Below, piece after piece: positions 1 through 11,133 of a DNA stretch of 64,000 bases (its first letter is position 1; each line of letters begins with the position of its first letter). The notes beneath the pieces are model-generated. The model ran no database searches. It saw nothing but the letters and a program-made list of their open reading frames with translations, and was not told the DNA's origin. This DNA is from Williamsoniiplasma lucivorax ATCC 49196 (GTDB taxonomy: Bacteria > Bacillota_I > Bacilli_A > Mycoplasmatales > Mycoplasmataceae), in the NCBI RefSeq assembly GCF_000518285.1, contig NZ_JADH01000001.1, positions 1-64,000 of the forward strand, written 5' to 3'. Made by a program: the position numbers and the translations under genes.

Positions 1-272
1 AAGATAATTGAGATAATTTAGTTTTCTTTTTACAATTTCCACCTGAAATTCGTCGCATTATTTACACCACTAATGCCATTGAATCTTTGAATGGGCAATT
101 GCGAAAATTCACTAAAAATAAACGTATTTTTCCTAATGATAATGCCGTCTTTAAATCTTTCTATTTAGCTATCAGAAACATCGAAAAAAAATGAACTATG
201 CAACCCAAAAATTGAAGATCTGCACTGGCTCACTTTTATATAATGTTTGAAGGGAGGGTCGTAATTGAATAA
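1..272 (+). CDS. IS256-family transposase, C-terminal part (cut by window edge)
   Basis: The open frame enters from the left edge and ends at TAA 270-272. The visible ~89 residues carry the hallmark end of Mutator/IS256 transposases: FPPEIRRIIYTTNAIESLN, then FPNDNAVFKSFYLAIRNI, KKWTMQPKNW and a closing FEGR stretch. TGA is read as Trp at three conserved positions. The catalytic acidic residues lie outside the window, so activity cannot be judged. The stop codon overlaps the ATG of the next reading frame (TAATG). No terminal inverted repeat could be assigned, because only one end may be present. Confidence 0.88.
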
Positions 273-848
273 TGAGTAAAAATGAATTTACACAAAAATC
301 CGTAAAGACCCCAAAATGATGTTTTGACAAATAATACTGATTATGTTCAAACATTAAAAAGTGCTGGCTTTTCCCAAAAATATACAAATTCTACAAGCCA
401 CACTGTTATGAAGAGTTTTGGCTTAGATTTAACTGCTGCGATAAAATGATTTACAGCTAAATTTAGCTTCAATTTAAATGACACAACAACCAAAACAGAA
501 ACTCAAGAAGAGGTTTTAACTGCTCCTGAACAAAGCGTTGTTATGCAACCGCATACAAAAGCCTTTATTCATTATGATGTGTATGAATATTTAATTACTG
601 CTAATTATGTATTAAATTCAAAAATTACACCTGATTTAAATTTATATTTCACCGTAACATCCTCTATACATGAAATTTATAAAAAATTTTCTGTACCAAT
701 TATCCAAATATTATGATGGTGCAAACAATTAGGACACATTGATCCAAACAATAATGATGTAATTTATTTTGAAAAAAACGATTTATTTATAAATGTTCCA
801 ATTCAATTGAGCATGACTAAAAATGAATTGGATGTGGATATCAAATAG
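272..848 (+). pseudogene. Unknown protein, apparently frameshifted near its 5' end
   Basis: An ATG at 272 opens a short frame (MSKNEFTQKSVKTPKWCFDK) that stops at TAA 332-334. A second frame, open from 306, continues from about NTDYVQTLKSAGFSQ to TAG 846-848. A one-base shift near 330 would join them into a ~190-residue protein. Two Trp are encoded by TGA and one by TGG. I recognise no family: the middle reads like a mixed alpha/beta protein (HYDVYEYLITANYVLN, SVPIIQILWWCKQLGHID). It follows the transposase directly, so it may be an accessory gene damaged by IS activity, or the shift may be a sequencing error. Confidence 0.45.
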
Positions 849-877
849 TAAATCCTCAATCTTGTGACAAAAACAAA

Positions 878-912
878 AAGATAGCACAATGTGCTATCTT
901 AATTTTTGTTTT
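878..912. terminator. Bidirectional intrinsic terminator
   Basis: Perfect 10-bp stem AAGATAGCAC / GTGCTATCTT (878-887 and 891-900) with a 3-nt loop, flanked by A-rich sequence on the left and T-rich on the right. It lies between convergent genes and can serve both. Confidence 0.8.
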
Positions 913-943
913 ACTACCCAGATCAGTTACTTGATATCCATCA

Positions 944-2419
944 TTAATCTAAACCTAATCTTTGAAATTCTTCGATTGGACAATCAACAGCTTTTAATTT
1001 GGCAATTAATTTCTGCATCATCATCTTTTCAATTTCAGCATCTTTTAAATTGTGAAGTTGATCTTGATCAGTTTCTAAATCAAATAATAAATGACCTGTC
1101 CTATATGAATCAAATGGATTCATTGGGAAATTAATTTTTAAAACTGGCACATTGTTCGAAAATCTACTCCCTTTGACCAATTCCATAGCTTGGAGCAGTT
1201 GGGTTGGTAAAAACCCGCGCATTAAATTGAAATTGAGAGTGTATTGGGTGAATGGCAAATTATTAGGATGTGCACTTGCACGCATATAAATATATTTTCC
1301 ATCAAAAATGCCAACATGACCTCCATTAATCCCAAAAAGAATTGCCTCATGATTTTTCATTTGTTTTGCTAAAAGGTTAATGATTGATTTCCCATCTCGA
1401 TCATCTTCATTTTTGATTTGAAAATGTTCTAAGATAGTCAGTGGAATATCAATAGTTTGTGCCACTTCTGTAATTCTTGTTCCTTTTAATTGCTTGAATT
1501 GTGGAACATAAAGCAAGAACGGAATATGAATCACTTCATTATAAAAAGGGGCTGAATTTTTACCAATAAAGTTATGTTCACCTAAGGAAAACCCATGATC
1601 AGTATTAATCATTAACATTGTGTCTACTCATAAATTATGCTTATCAAATAAATCAATCACTTTTTTTAAATGAACATCAATCATTGAAATCAAAGCCGCA
1701 TATTCTTTACGCATTAAAGCAATCTCTTCTTTATTTGCTTCAGCATCAATAAATTGGTATTTTGGATAATTGGGAATGTTGTCTGTCGCTTTTAAATCAT
1801 AAAGATCACGATATTTTTGTGGTACAACAAATGGTTCATGTGGGTCAAAACATTCAATTTGTAAAAATCAATTATCTTCATCTTTATATTGATTAATGAA
1901 TCTGACTCCAGCATCAATGGTTTGGACAGAAGAATAATCATCTTCTGCTAGTAATTGACTACGATTTGCTAAATTATATTGAATTTTTTCTTTGGGTTTA
2001 TTTAGTTTATTTAGATTATTATATTCAATTTGATTTTTTAGTGACATTCATCGATCATTTTCTTGACCACGAAACCCTTCCCAAGTGTTATAGCGAGTAT
2101 GATAAGTAGCCCCTCCATCTTCTCAATAATGTGAATGATCAGTCACGATGTGAGTATAAATTTTATGATTTTGTAAAATTTCAAAAATAGAATGATCAAA
2201 AACTTCTAATTGTCCCCAACTACGGTGCAAAAAATTATATTTTCCAGTATGCAATTCTCTTCTTGCTGGCATACAAGGCATACTTCCACCATAAAAATTA
2301 TCAAAAGTAACCATTTTTTCTGAGAGTTTTTTGAATGTTGGTGCTTGCACTCAATCATTTCCATAATTTGGTAAAAATTTTCTTGTTAATGTATCAAACA
2401 TGATCATGACAGCTTTCAT
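944..2419 (-). CDS. Type I sulfatase, cytoplasmic (copy 1)
   Basis: 491 aa, alkaline-phosphatase superfamily. Such enzymes cleave sulfate esters with a formylglycine made from a Cys or Ser. The start reads straight into the fold (MKAVMIMFDTLTRK, metal-ligand Asp9), with no signal peptide. The consensus site C-x-P-x-R is present as CMPAR at Cys49, and a second metal-ligand motif NTDHGF lies at Asp274/His275. Family knowledge says this Cys must be oxidised by a formylglycine-generating enzyme; one is encoded at 19744-20607. The gene starts 3 bp after the PTS permease stop, so the two are co-transcribed. A close paralogue lies at 20594-22084. The substrate is not readable: sulfated sugar is the natural guess from the PTS link, but phosphonate or phosphodiester hydrolases share this fold. 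Confidence 0.85.
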
Positions 2420-2422
2420 CTT

Positions 2423-5047
2423 TTATTTCTCCATTCTTTGTTGTGGTTTTACGATTGCTCTAATTTGTTTATTAGTTAAAAAATCATTTTTTTTAGTTTC
2501 TAATTTGACTGAGATATCCAATGAATGAATAGCATTGAAATAATTATTTTCTAGTTTTGCTAATTCATTATGCTTAGAAAGTTTAATTAATTCTTGAATA
2601 ATTGGTTTTTGTAATTCTTGAGAATCATGCACAAGTTTTTGATAAAGGTGTTTTGTTTCTGCAATTCGCAAATCAATTACATCTTTCTTAGCTTGGACTT
2701 GCTCGATTTTGTTTGAAAAATCTATTTTATTGATTTTATCAAACAACATTTGTAGTTCTTCTTTGGTTTTCATAGTTCTTTGTTCATTAAATTTGTTTGC
2801 TAACTTAATTTTTAATTTGTTTTCTTTAGCTTCTAGAGCTTCAATTTTAGTTCTCAATTTTTCATATTTTTCATATAATTTTTCTAATTCAATAATTTGT
2901 TTGTTGTTTGCTTTAGAAAAAATTAATTCTAATGCTTTCATATTTTCTTTAATGTTTGATAAATCAACATTTTGGTCATGTTTTAAAATAGAAATAATTT
3001 TTCTGTCAATCTTACTAATACCTGCTTTTTCTTTAACACGACTATTGCAAAATAGTAAGGCCAAAGTCATACCGCAACCTAAAGTAACGGCCCAACCAAG
3101 CATACATGATAGAAGTGATTTTGTATCGCCATTCGGACCTAGAACATTAAGAATTGATAAAATCCCATTTCCACCTTGGGGTCAAAAATGACCATTACCT
3201 GTTAAACCAATAACCATTGAACCGATACCAGTTGAACAACAAGCAAGGAAGAAAGCTTTTCCACTCGGGATATTCACCCCATACATCATTGGCTCACTTA
3301 TGCCAAAAATACTTGCTGGAAGTGCTCCATAAATATTTTGTTTTAATTGGTTATTTTTAGTTTTAATCAATAAACCAATTCCCATCCCAAGTTGTCCTAA
3401 AGCACTACAGAAAATACATGTCATAATATCAACGTGAATATAAATGTTTCCCGGATTTAAAACTCATGGCATTTGAATAATCATTGCTAACGAAGCATGA
3501 GCTCCAGTAATCACCAACATTGGTCAAAGTGTACCAAAGATTAAACGATCAATACCATAAGGAATTTTAATTAAAAGTCCGACTAGTTGTCCTAAAAATG
3601 TTTCTAACATACCAATTATTGGCCCAACTACAAAAAACATTGAAGCAACTGTGCTCACTACAATTAATGGAGGTAAAGCAATCATTGACAATGATACTGG
3701 AACTATTTTAGTGAAGAAGCGTGATGCTTTAGAAGCAATATAACCAATAAAAATTCCGTTAATTAAACTTGCATTTAAACCACCCATTTTCAACCAAACA
3801 ACTGGGAGTGGTGATTCTGGATCTACAAAACTTTTAGTTGACCACAAAACAAAAGTTCAAGGATTAGCGCCATTTGGATTAGGCACCCCTCTAAAAAGTA
3901 ATGGACCACATAAAATCATTCCAACAATTAATCCATACATTTTATTACCACCAAAATAAATGGTTGCAGTATATGAAATGAAAAGGGTAATAAATAAACT
4001 AGAAGTAGTTAAGTTAAATAAAAAGACTTCAAATAATGTGTATTTAGCAAAATTACTAGAAGGTAAAACAACTCGAATCGCTCCTGTAATTTCTAAGATT
4101 GCTTTTAGCGCTACAATTAAGACAATTCCAATAAAAACAGGTAAACAAGGTAAAACTATGCCTTTGAACATTGCTAATAATCTACTGAAAAATGGCATTC
4201 CCTTAGTGTTAGGACCATGATTCTTTAAATCAAAGCCTTTTTGTGTTTTAACACCTTTAGCAATTAATTGGTCGTATGCTTCTCTAACTTTGGTAACTTC
4301 ACCACCAAAAATTAATTGCAATTCATCACCGTTTCAATTAATTCCTTTAACACCTTTAATTTTAGAAAGTTCCTCTTGCTGAATTTTTGTTTTATCTTTG
4401 ATGTCAAATCTTAACCTAGTGATACAGTTGTAATACTTATTATAATTTGTGTTAGTACCAACTGCTTGATAAATCTTTTCAGAGATTTCTGCATATTTTT
4501 CTTTAAAAGAAAAACCGTCTTTAATTGCTTCATCAATGGAAAGCTTTGTAGGTTTTTTGATTTCCTGAACAAACTCTAAAACTGCAATTTCCTCTCCTTT
4601 TTTAACCTTGCCTGTTTTAATATTGAGAAATTTTCAACCCTCATTTTCTCTTTCATCGAGAACAATAGGAATGGCCTTATTCAATTTTGCTTTTTCAATC
4701 ATTTTTCAATCAACTTGAATGATTTCAGAATTCAAGTTGATATTATCATGATTTTGAACAAACAATTTAAACGGCTTACCATCTAATTGCACTGTATCCA
4801 AACCAATATGAACCAAAACAATTGGTCCATCTTTGGCTTTTAAAAACAAAGCATGTTTGGTGTCAAATGTTTGTACAACTATTCCTACATCAAAAATAGA
4901 AAAGAGTGTAGTTTCTTCATTGCTGTTTGGTTCAATATAAAAACCATCACCTAACATTTTTTCAGAAAATACACCATCATTTAAATCTGATATTTTTTTG
5001 ATTACCCCAGAAATGGGGGCATATACTTTAATTTTCATAATTTTCAT
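2423..5047 (-). CDS. PTS sugar permease EIIA-EIIB-EIIC fusion with coiled-coil tail
   Basis: About 874 aa, glucose/sucrose/beta-glucoside superfamily, in unusual A-B-C order. EIIA: VYAPISGVIKKIS at the start, then KHALFL (His about 66) and VLVHIGLDTVQL, the phosphoryl-site region. EIIB: NCITRLRFD with the phosphocysteine near residue 206. EIIC: a membrane domain from about 285 to 675 with GISEPMMYGVN, typical of the substrate loop. After the last membrane segment come ~200 charged helical residues predicted to form a coiled coil, absent from ordinary EIIC proteins. The start is ambiguous: ATG 5047 is used; TTG 5056 or ATG 5038 are possible, and an AGGAT lies farther upstream. It heads the operon with the sulfatase, suggesting import and phosphorylation of a sulfated sugar. 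Confidence 0.88.
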
Positions 5048-5112
5048 TAATTTCAAATTTAAGAAATTTTATCCTTTCAAAATTATTATTTATCAAAATG
5101 AAAATCATGTGA

Positions 5113-5124
5113 TGTTTCGAAACA
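5113..5124. promoter_or_regulatory. Perfect palindrome TGTTTCGAAACA, candidate operator
   Basis: A 12-bp perfect palindrome sits about 65 bp upstream of the PTS start codon in the intergenic region 5048-5300, which otherwise holds only A/T-rich promoter-like sequence for the two divergent genes. Position and symmetry suit a repressor site for the PTS-sulfatase operon. No regulator gene is adjacent. Confidence 0.35.
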
Positions 5125-5300
5125 ATGAAAATAACACTTTTGATTAATAAAAGTAAAACTATAGAAAAAATCTTCTCCTGCTTGTTATTTTTATGTTTTG
5201 GTAAATTTAATAAAAATTGTAAATTTAGTTTTTTGATATATGTTCAAATAGATAAATTTGTTCTTGTGCTAAAATCAAATTATTAATGAGGTTAAATAGT

Positions 5301-6110
5301 ATGAAATTAGTCTATGAAGATTTGCTAAAATCTTTAATTGAAGAAGAAATTTTAATGGTGAAGTATGATTGTGCTTTTGATAAAAACATTAAAGTGAAGG
5401 AATTCATTGCAGTTTGGGATCAAACGCATAATATTAAAAAGCTATATATACAACTCAATAAACAAATGACTGAGTTTGCAAAAACACAAAAAATTTCCAA
5501 AAGGTTAAAAGCATCAGAAATAAATAATGAATTTTATCCAACTTTACTAGGTAAATTAGGTAGTTTTACTGCTATAGCTTTAGATTTTACGGAAAATGAA
5601 ATGCATATTCTAGACAATATCTATGGTATTGATGATCCAGAAATTTCTAAATATGCAATGATGGGAATAGGTGTGTGTTTTCAATTAAGAGAAGTCTATT
5701 TAATGTTTATGGATTTCTTAGACGAATTAAAAGTTCCTAAATTTATGCAAGAAGCATTGGATAATATCAATGATTATTTTGATAAAGCAATGGATCATTA
5801 TAAAGATTTTGATAAGTTAATAAAATTAACAATGAAAATTCATAAATATATTCAAGACACTATGAGTCAATGAGCAAGTCATCCTACAGAATTATCAATT
5901 GAAGAAGCACCCAAAGCTGATAAATTTCTAAATTTCTTAATCAGTTTTGATATTAACACTTATATACTTTTACTAATGTTGGAAAAAATTCATCTTCTTC
6001 AAGATCAAGAAGAAGGAATCGTGATAAAACCTCAATCTTATAAACTTCTTCATGAAAGAGAGAAAAAATTAGAAAATTTAAGAACTACTCAAAACAAACC
6101 TGAGAACTAA
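5301..6110 (+). CDS. Hypothetical helical protein
   Basis: 269 aa with no family I recognise. It is almost wholly helical and charged, rich in Lys, Asp, Glu, Met and Phe, with no signal peptide or clear membrane span. One Trp is encoded by TGA near residue 192 and one by TGG. ATG 5301 is chosen over ATG 5286 because GAGGT at 5288-5292 gives a normal ribosome-site spacing of 8 nt. Transcribed divergently from the PTS operon with a terminator after it, so it is a single-gene unit. Confidence 0.65.
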
Positions 6111-6116
6111 TATAGA

Positions 6117-6160
6117 AATTTTAAAAGTCCAATGAATGATAACATCAGACTTTTAATTTA
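6117..6160 (+). terminator. Terminator after the hypothetical gene
   Basis: Stem TTAAAAGTC / GACTTTTAA (6121-6129 and 6148-6156) extended by A/T pairs, with a loop of about 18 nt. It begins 7 nt after the stop codon of the upstream gene. Confidence 0.55.
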
Positions 6161-6212
6161 AGTAAATGGGGGTCTGTAAAGAATTTTAGAATGAAAATTT
6201 CAAGCTTTATTT

Positions 6213-6812
6213 TTAGGCATTGACTGAGTTAAAACCTCTTTGGCCTGAACCCGAAATATTAATTCAATGCTTTTCTCTTTCTTTACACACATATTCATAA
6301 GAAGTTTTATCAATTTTTTCTATTACTATAAACCTAATACAATTTGGTGTTTGCCCTTTTAATCTTAAATAGTGAGCAATTTTTTGATATTTAATCTCAG
6401 AATTATCAGAACTCCAATAAGCTTTTTCAATTTTGTTTGCGTGTTGCAACCAACGAGATCTAATATTTTTTGTTTTACCTATATATATTGGAATAAAATA
6501 TTCATCAATATTTATATTTTCATCTTCAATAAAAAAGCCATATATCCCTGATACTGAGTCAATATCATCTTTTCTAGAAGCTAAATCGATACTTTTTTGT
6601 CCTTGCTTTTTTTAAATATCTTGGATGGTTCATGCTTTAGTATCAGAATTAATTAAAATTTCTTGTAAGGAAGTGTTTTGTAAAGTTCTTGAATTTTTAA
6701 AGTTTTCCTTAGCTGTTTCCACTTTTTTCTTCTCAATAATAATTTTAATTAAAATAGCACATAAAAATAAAACAACAATTAGTATTATAACTGGTATAAG
6801 AAAATCCGGCAT
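6213..6812 (-). pseudogene. Membrane-anchored GIY-YIG nuclease-like protein, interrupted by TAA
   Basis: Reading from ATG 6812 (SD GAGAGGAT, spacing 6), the N-terminus MPDFLIPVIILIVVLFLCA is one membrane segment followed by a Lys-rich linker. The frame meets TAA at 6612-6614, just before a run of A (A7 overlapping the stop). In the same frame it then runs open to TAA 6213. The second half begins the GIY-YIG domain, with SGIYGFF and later IPIYIGKTKNIRSRWLQH: the paired GIY and YIG motifs and the conserved Arg and His region. No ATG precedes that domain after the stop. It is most simply a nonsense-disrupted gene; read-through or slippage at the A run is an alternative. Confidence 0.6.
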
Positions 6813-6976
6813 GATGTATCCTCTCAATCTTGTTTTATTATATAACTTCTTTTAATATAAAAAAAACAATTTTTAATTCTAAAAATTGTAAAAATTAATT
6901 TAATAATGTGGCTTTTTCAAATAACCGTTGTTTTTTGTATTTTTGTGAGTTTTCGAAGTTACATTAATTTAAGATT

Positions 6977-9721
6977 TTAAATATCATAAATTTTCATAAT
7001 TATTTCAATTAATTGTTTTGTTCTATTTTCGGCATCATCAAAATTAAATTCTTCTTTTTTTGAAAGATCCATTAAAAAAACTTCATTTTGATCATAGCCT
7101 TTATATTGATAGTAATCTTTAATATTCGGATCTGATTCATATAATTGTTTTTTAATTTTAAATACATTATTTTTAGCAGCAGCATTAGGACTGTGATTAA
7201 TTAATAAGCCATTACCCAGAATTTCTAATGTCTCAGCGTGTTTTTTGTTAACTGCGTTGATGTCATTAGTTTTTAAGTTTCTTTTTAAAATTTCAATTCA
7301 TTCATCATTTAGTTTTTGAGGAATAATGTGTTCTCTTGTTTCTCTTAATACTTTAAATCATTCATGTGTTGGGTTTAAATTTAATGAACAACCATTTGCT
7401 AATCAAAAATCTACTCTTCTTATTAAATTTTTAAGTGTTTTATCTGAGATTTTGGTTTTTAAATCTGCTTTAAATTGTTCGTTTGAAGGAGTAATAATTT
7501 TATTCATTGTTTCACTAGACATGAATTGCTCTTTTAAAAATGCATCATTGATTTTTCTAGCTTTAGCCACTTTTTCTAAAACTTTGTTCATTGTATTTGT
7601 TAAAGATTGACCTCGATATAAAACAACTTGAAATCTATTTTCATAATTTTCTATTACAAACAATACCCGTCTTAGTTCATTATGATTTAAAATTTCTTTA
7701 TAACTGTTCATGTATTTTTGAACAATAAACATAATTAAGGGGGTGTAGATTGTTCTGCCTTCAAAATTAATTAAAATGTCGCTCAAAATATGGGTTGAAT
7801 TATTTGTATTTTGATAATATTTTCTATCAGTAACGCTTTTAAAAAGAAGGATATGCTCATTTAAAAAATTTATTATTTCATTATACTCATCCAAATTAAT
7901 TTTGCCATCTCGACTATTAGTTTTTTCTTTAATTTTGAAAATTACTATTTCTTTAAAAATAGAATATAATTCGTTTTTGTTGTTTGCCGCTGTTTGAATT
8001 GTTTTGTATAATTTATCATTTTCATCTAAAAAACATTGATAATAATTGACAAATGCTGCTATAAAATTATTAATTTTGGTTGAATTAACTTGATTTTTTG
8101 TTTCTGTATCTCTAAATTCTTTTAATATTTTCGTATCAAAATGTAAATTAATATTGGCTTCATTTTCCTCTAGAACCTTATCTTGAATTTGCATCATTAT
8201 AATATTTTTAATTAATTCTATTGTTTCTAATTCCACTTTTTTTGTATTCATATTTTCAAAAATTTCAAATTCATTTTCAGAATAATCAGTAGTTATTGTA
8301 AATAAAACTCTTCGTAAAATAAATTCTGTTAAATTAAATAACTCTTCATCAGAACATAGTTCAGAATCAAGTTTTTGTTCTAATAAAAAACCATAATTTT
8401 TTCATATTTGTGAATAAGGATTTTTTGGATTTTCAGCATTAGTTAGCAACTCTTTAAAAGCTTCGGTATCTGGATTGCCAGAAATTCTTTCAAAACTCAT
8501 TTCAATCAAATTTCTATAATTTTTAGTATTCATTATTTCGTGAATAAAAGGATCAGGAATAATATCTCTATCGATAATTTCGGCATGGATTGCTTTGAGA
8601 ATTATTATTAAAGATGTCAACCTTTGTTGTCCATCAACCACTTTAGAGAGATTGCTATTATCGTTAGTTCTGGGTCTATTCACCAATAATGTACCCATAT
8701 AATGTATTTTTTTACCTTGATCATCATTTGACCCAGTGAATATATCATCAAATAATTTTTCAATCATTTCTTCATTTCACTTATAATCACGCTGATAAAT
8801 AGGAATTTTATATGAGTGATTTCTATTTTTAATGTCAAAAAGAATTTCTCCAAATGTTCTTATCTCAGATAACATTTCTTTTCTTGAATTTGCTTTTTTA
8901 AAATCCTCTCTTATGTTATCTTCCAATTCTAAAAATTGCTTTTTGTGTGGATCGTTATCTGCTTTAATCCTTTTGTTTTTGGTTGTTTTCATTCCAGTAA
9001 CACGATCAAATTCTTTTCTTGAAGCAAATAAAAAAGAAACAGCTAATTCTTCTAAATTATTTTGTTCTTGTGGTGAAAACTCTTGTAAATCAAAAAAACC
9101 ATCATAATATTTATAAAATTTATTTGCATCTGCTGGCTTTTCTTCTATTAAAATAGAAAATTTTTGATTAGAAAATTTATAGATATCTTTTAATAAACAA
9201 ACAAAAAATGAATTATAAAAAGTAATATCCTTAAAACTTTTAAAAAAATATTCATGATTTTCTTTTTGAGTTTCATCGTCATCATTTTTAGAATTTGATT
9301 TTTGCTCTTTTTTATATTGAAAATAACAATTAAATTCTTCTTGCATCATTTCACTAAATAGATGGTTATAAATTATTTTTGAAGTAGGATTACTATCTAA
9401 AAAGAATTTTGTTTTTAGTTGTATATTTCCATTCAAAATCATTTCATAATCAGAAATTCAATTATCCTTATTAAAATCAACAATTTCTAGAATTCCTAAA
9501 TTGACCATAGAAATAATATTTTGTCTAAGTTTTGTATCAGATCATAATAATGTATAACTTCCTGGTTCTCCGTGATTTTTATTGTATTTTAAAAAATATT
9601 TATCTTTACTATCTTTTACAATTGAAAAAATATTGCTTTTTAAATCAGGAAAAACCATATTCTTCCATTCTTTGATCATAGAACCTACATTAGTTCCTAT
9701 CTTTCAAATATCTAATTCCAT
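6977..9721 (-). CDS. DUF262/DUF1524 (GmrSD-like) restriction protein
   Basis: 914 aa. Residues 1-~300 are an uncharacterised N-terminal part. Then comes the DUF262 domain: IPIYQRDYKWNEEMIEKLF followed by the DGQQRLT motif at Asp363, the ParB-like nucleotide-binding/NTPase centre of this family. The C-terminus holds a DUF1524-type HNH nuclease motif (TREHIIPQKLNDEW, His798). Known members, such as GmrSD, BrxU and SspE, are antiphage proteins often sensing DNA modification. The gene starts 2 bp after the methyltransferase stop, with AGGAGA inside the end of that gene as its ribosome site. The pair therefore behaves as one operon, suggesting modification plus cleavage. Whether it cuts unmodified or foreign-modified DNA cannot be read from sequence. 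Confidence 0.82.
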
Positions 9722-9723
9722 TT

Positions 9724-11028
9724 TTATTCTCCTAACTCATTCATATAGTTAAAGATTCCCACCAAAACATTGACAACAATCGAATTGCCAGCCTGTCTTA
9801 ATAAAATTTCTTTCCTATTAAAATTTTTAATAACGTTTTCAAAATCTTTTTCTTGAAAACCCATTAACATATAACACTCTCTTGGTGTTAAAAATCGATA
9901 CTTTGACTTGTTTTTTATACCCATAGTATTTAATGTCGACTCCAAAAAAGAACCTTCAATATTAATTACTCCCGCATTTGGGTGTCGATCTTGTTTTGTC
10001 GTAATTGTTCGACAATTGGATAAAAATCCAGATTTATTACGTGACATATTAAAATTTTTATTTTCATTTTGAACAGTACTAAATAATTTTGGATTTTCTT
10101 GATACATTTTCTTTCTTGAAGGCGTATCATTTGGTATTGATAAAATGGCCTCTTCAATTTTGGTTGAATTCATTTTTTTGTAATCGGTTTCAATAACATC
10201 ACTTAAACTTTTAGTGATTTTAAAAAGGTCAGAAACTGAATTAGGCACATTTACTATTTCTACAACTTCTTCAGTTGTGGAGAATGTATCTTGGAAATTA
10301 TCTCCACCATTTAAAACACTCAACGCAAAAACCCTTGTTCTTTTTTGGGGAGTACCAAAATCTTCAGCATTCAATAAATATGTTTGTGTGTTGTATCCTA
10401 ATTTATTTAAAAATTTAAGTCAAATTTTGTAATCTTCAATGTGTTTTGAAGAAAGCATATTCCTCACATTTTCTAATAATAAAAATTTAGGTAATTCACC
10501 ATGAGTTTTAAGTTCTTTCAAAATTCTTTCAATTTGTCATAATAAACCTGAACGAGTTCCAGAATCTTTTCCCATCCCTTGATTACCACCATGAAAACTC
10601 CCAGCAGTTGATAAATCTTGGCAAGGAAAAGAATAAGTTAATAAGTCAAAACCATTAGTTTTTTGATATAAATCTTTTCCGTTAATTTTGGTAATATCAG
10701 AAAAATTATTATTTAACTTTAATGATGAATACAAAATTTCTTTATTTTCACGACTTAATCTTTTAATTGAATCAAATTTAGCCGGTGTCTTAGAATCTAA
10801 TGAAAGTGTCAAAGTTTTTAAAAAATCGTGAATTTCTTGATCAGACAATTTTTTGGCAATGTTTTCATTATTATTGTGAATCGCGTGATAAGAAATATTT
10901 GCTCAAACATCCCATTCACTAGTCGCAACAACTTTGTAATCTAATTTATTGTTTTGTTTTAAGATTTCTAATGCTTTGTGTTGTGCCCCAATGCCTGCAA
11001 ATGTCTCAAAAATTCTTATTTTTCTCAT
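9724..11028 (-). CDS. C5-cytosine DNA methyltransferase (Dcm family)
   Basis: 434 aa, close to the usual length. Motif I RIFETFAGIG binds SAM. Motif IV SFPCQDLSTAG carries the catalytic Cys136. Motif VI LLENVRN, motif VIII TPQKRTRVFAL and motif X RQAGNSIVVNVL are all present, with a variable target-recognition region before the last. The enzyme looks intact. It is the first gene of a two-gene unit with the DUF262 protein and is preceded by a terminator and a promoter region with a run of 16 A. In a restriction pair it would mark self DNA at C5 of cytosine; the recognition sequence cannot be inferred. Confidence 0.92.
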
Positions 11029-11080
11029 ATTTTTAACCGTTCCCTACAATAAAAAGGTTACCTTTTTTTTTTTTTTTTCA
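11029..11080 (-). promoter_or_regulatory. Methyltransferase promoter region with A16 tract
   Basis: On the minus strand a run of exactly 16 A (11078-11063) is followed by GGTAACC, T5, a possible -10 TATTGT (11051-11046) and then ATG 11028. The homopolymer fills the place where the -35 or upstream element would lie. AAAAAGG and CCTTTTT flank the middle of GGTAACC and can form a small hairpin. Homopolymers next to promoters are a known mollicute switch, as in the M. hyorhinis vlp genes, so slippage could turn this unit up or down. Confidence 0.45.
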
Positions 11081-11106
11081 AGAGGGTCTAATACATAGCT
11101 GTTGTC

Positions 11107-11133
11107 AAGACAAAGAAAAAAGCCTATAAAGGC
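11107..11133 (-). terminator. Terminator overlapping the end of the helicase gene
   Basis: On the minus strand AGGCCT, loop TTAT, AGGCTT then a T-rich tail form a 6-bp stem with one G-T pair. It overlaps the helicase stop codon (11124-11126) and separates it from the methyltransferase unit. Confidence 0.6.

Noticed and set aside
889..1134. Plus-strand frame opposite the sulfatase end
   Set aside because: Shadow of sulfatase copy 1, without a ribosome site or known similarity.
2709..3191. 160-codon frame on the plus strand
   Set aside because: It lies antisense to the PTS permease; its composition mirrors the coding strand and no ribosome site is seen.
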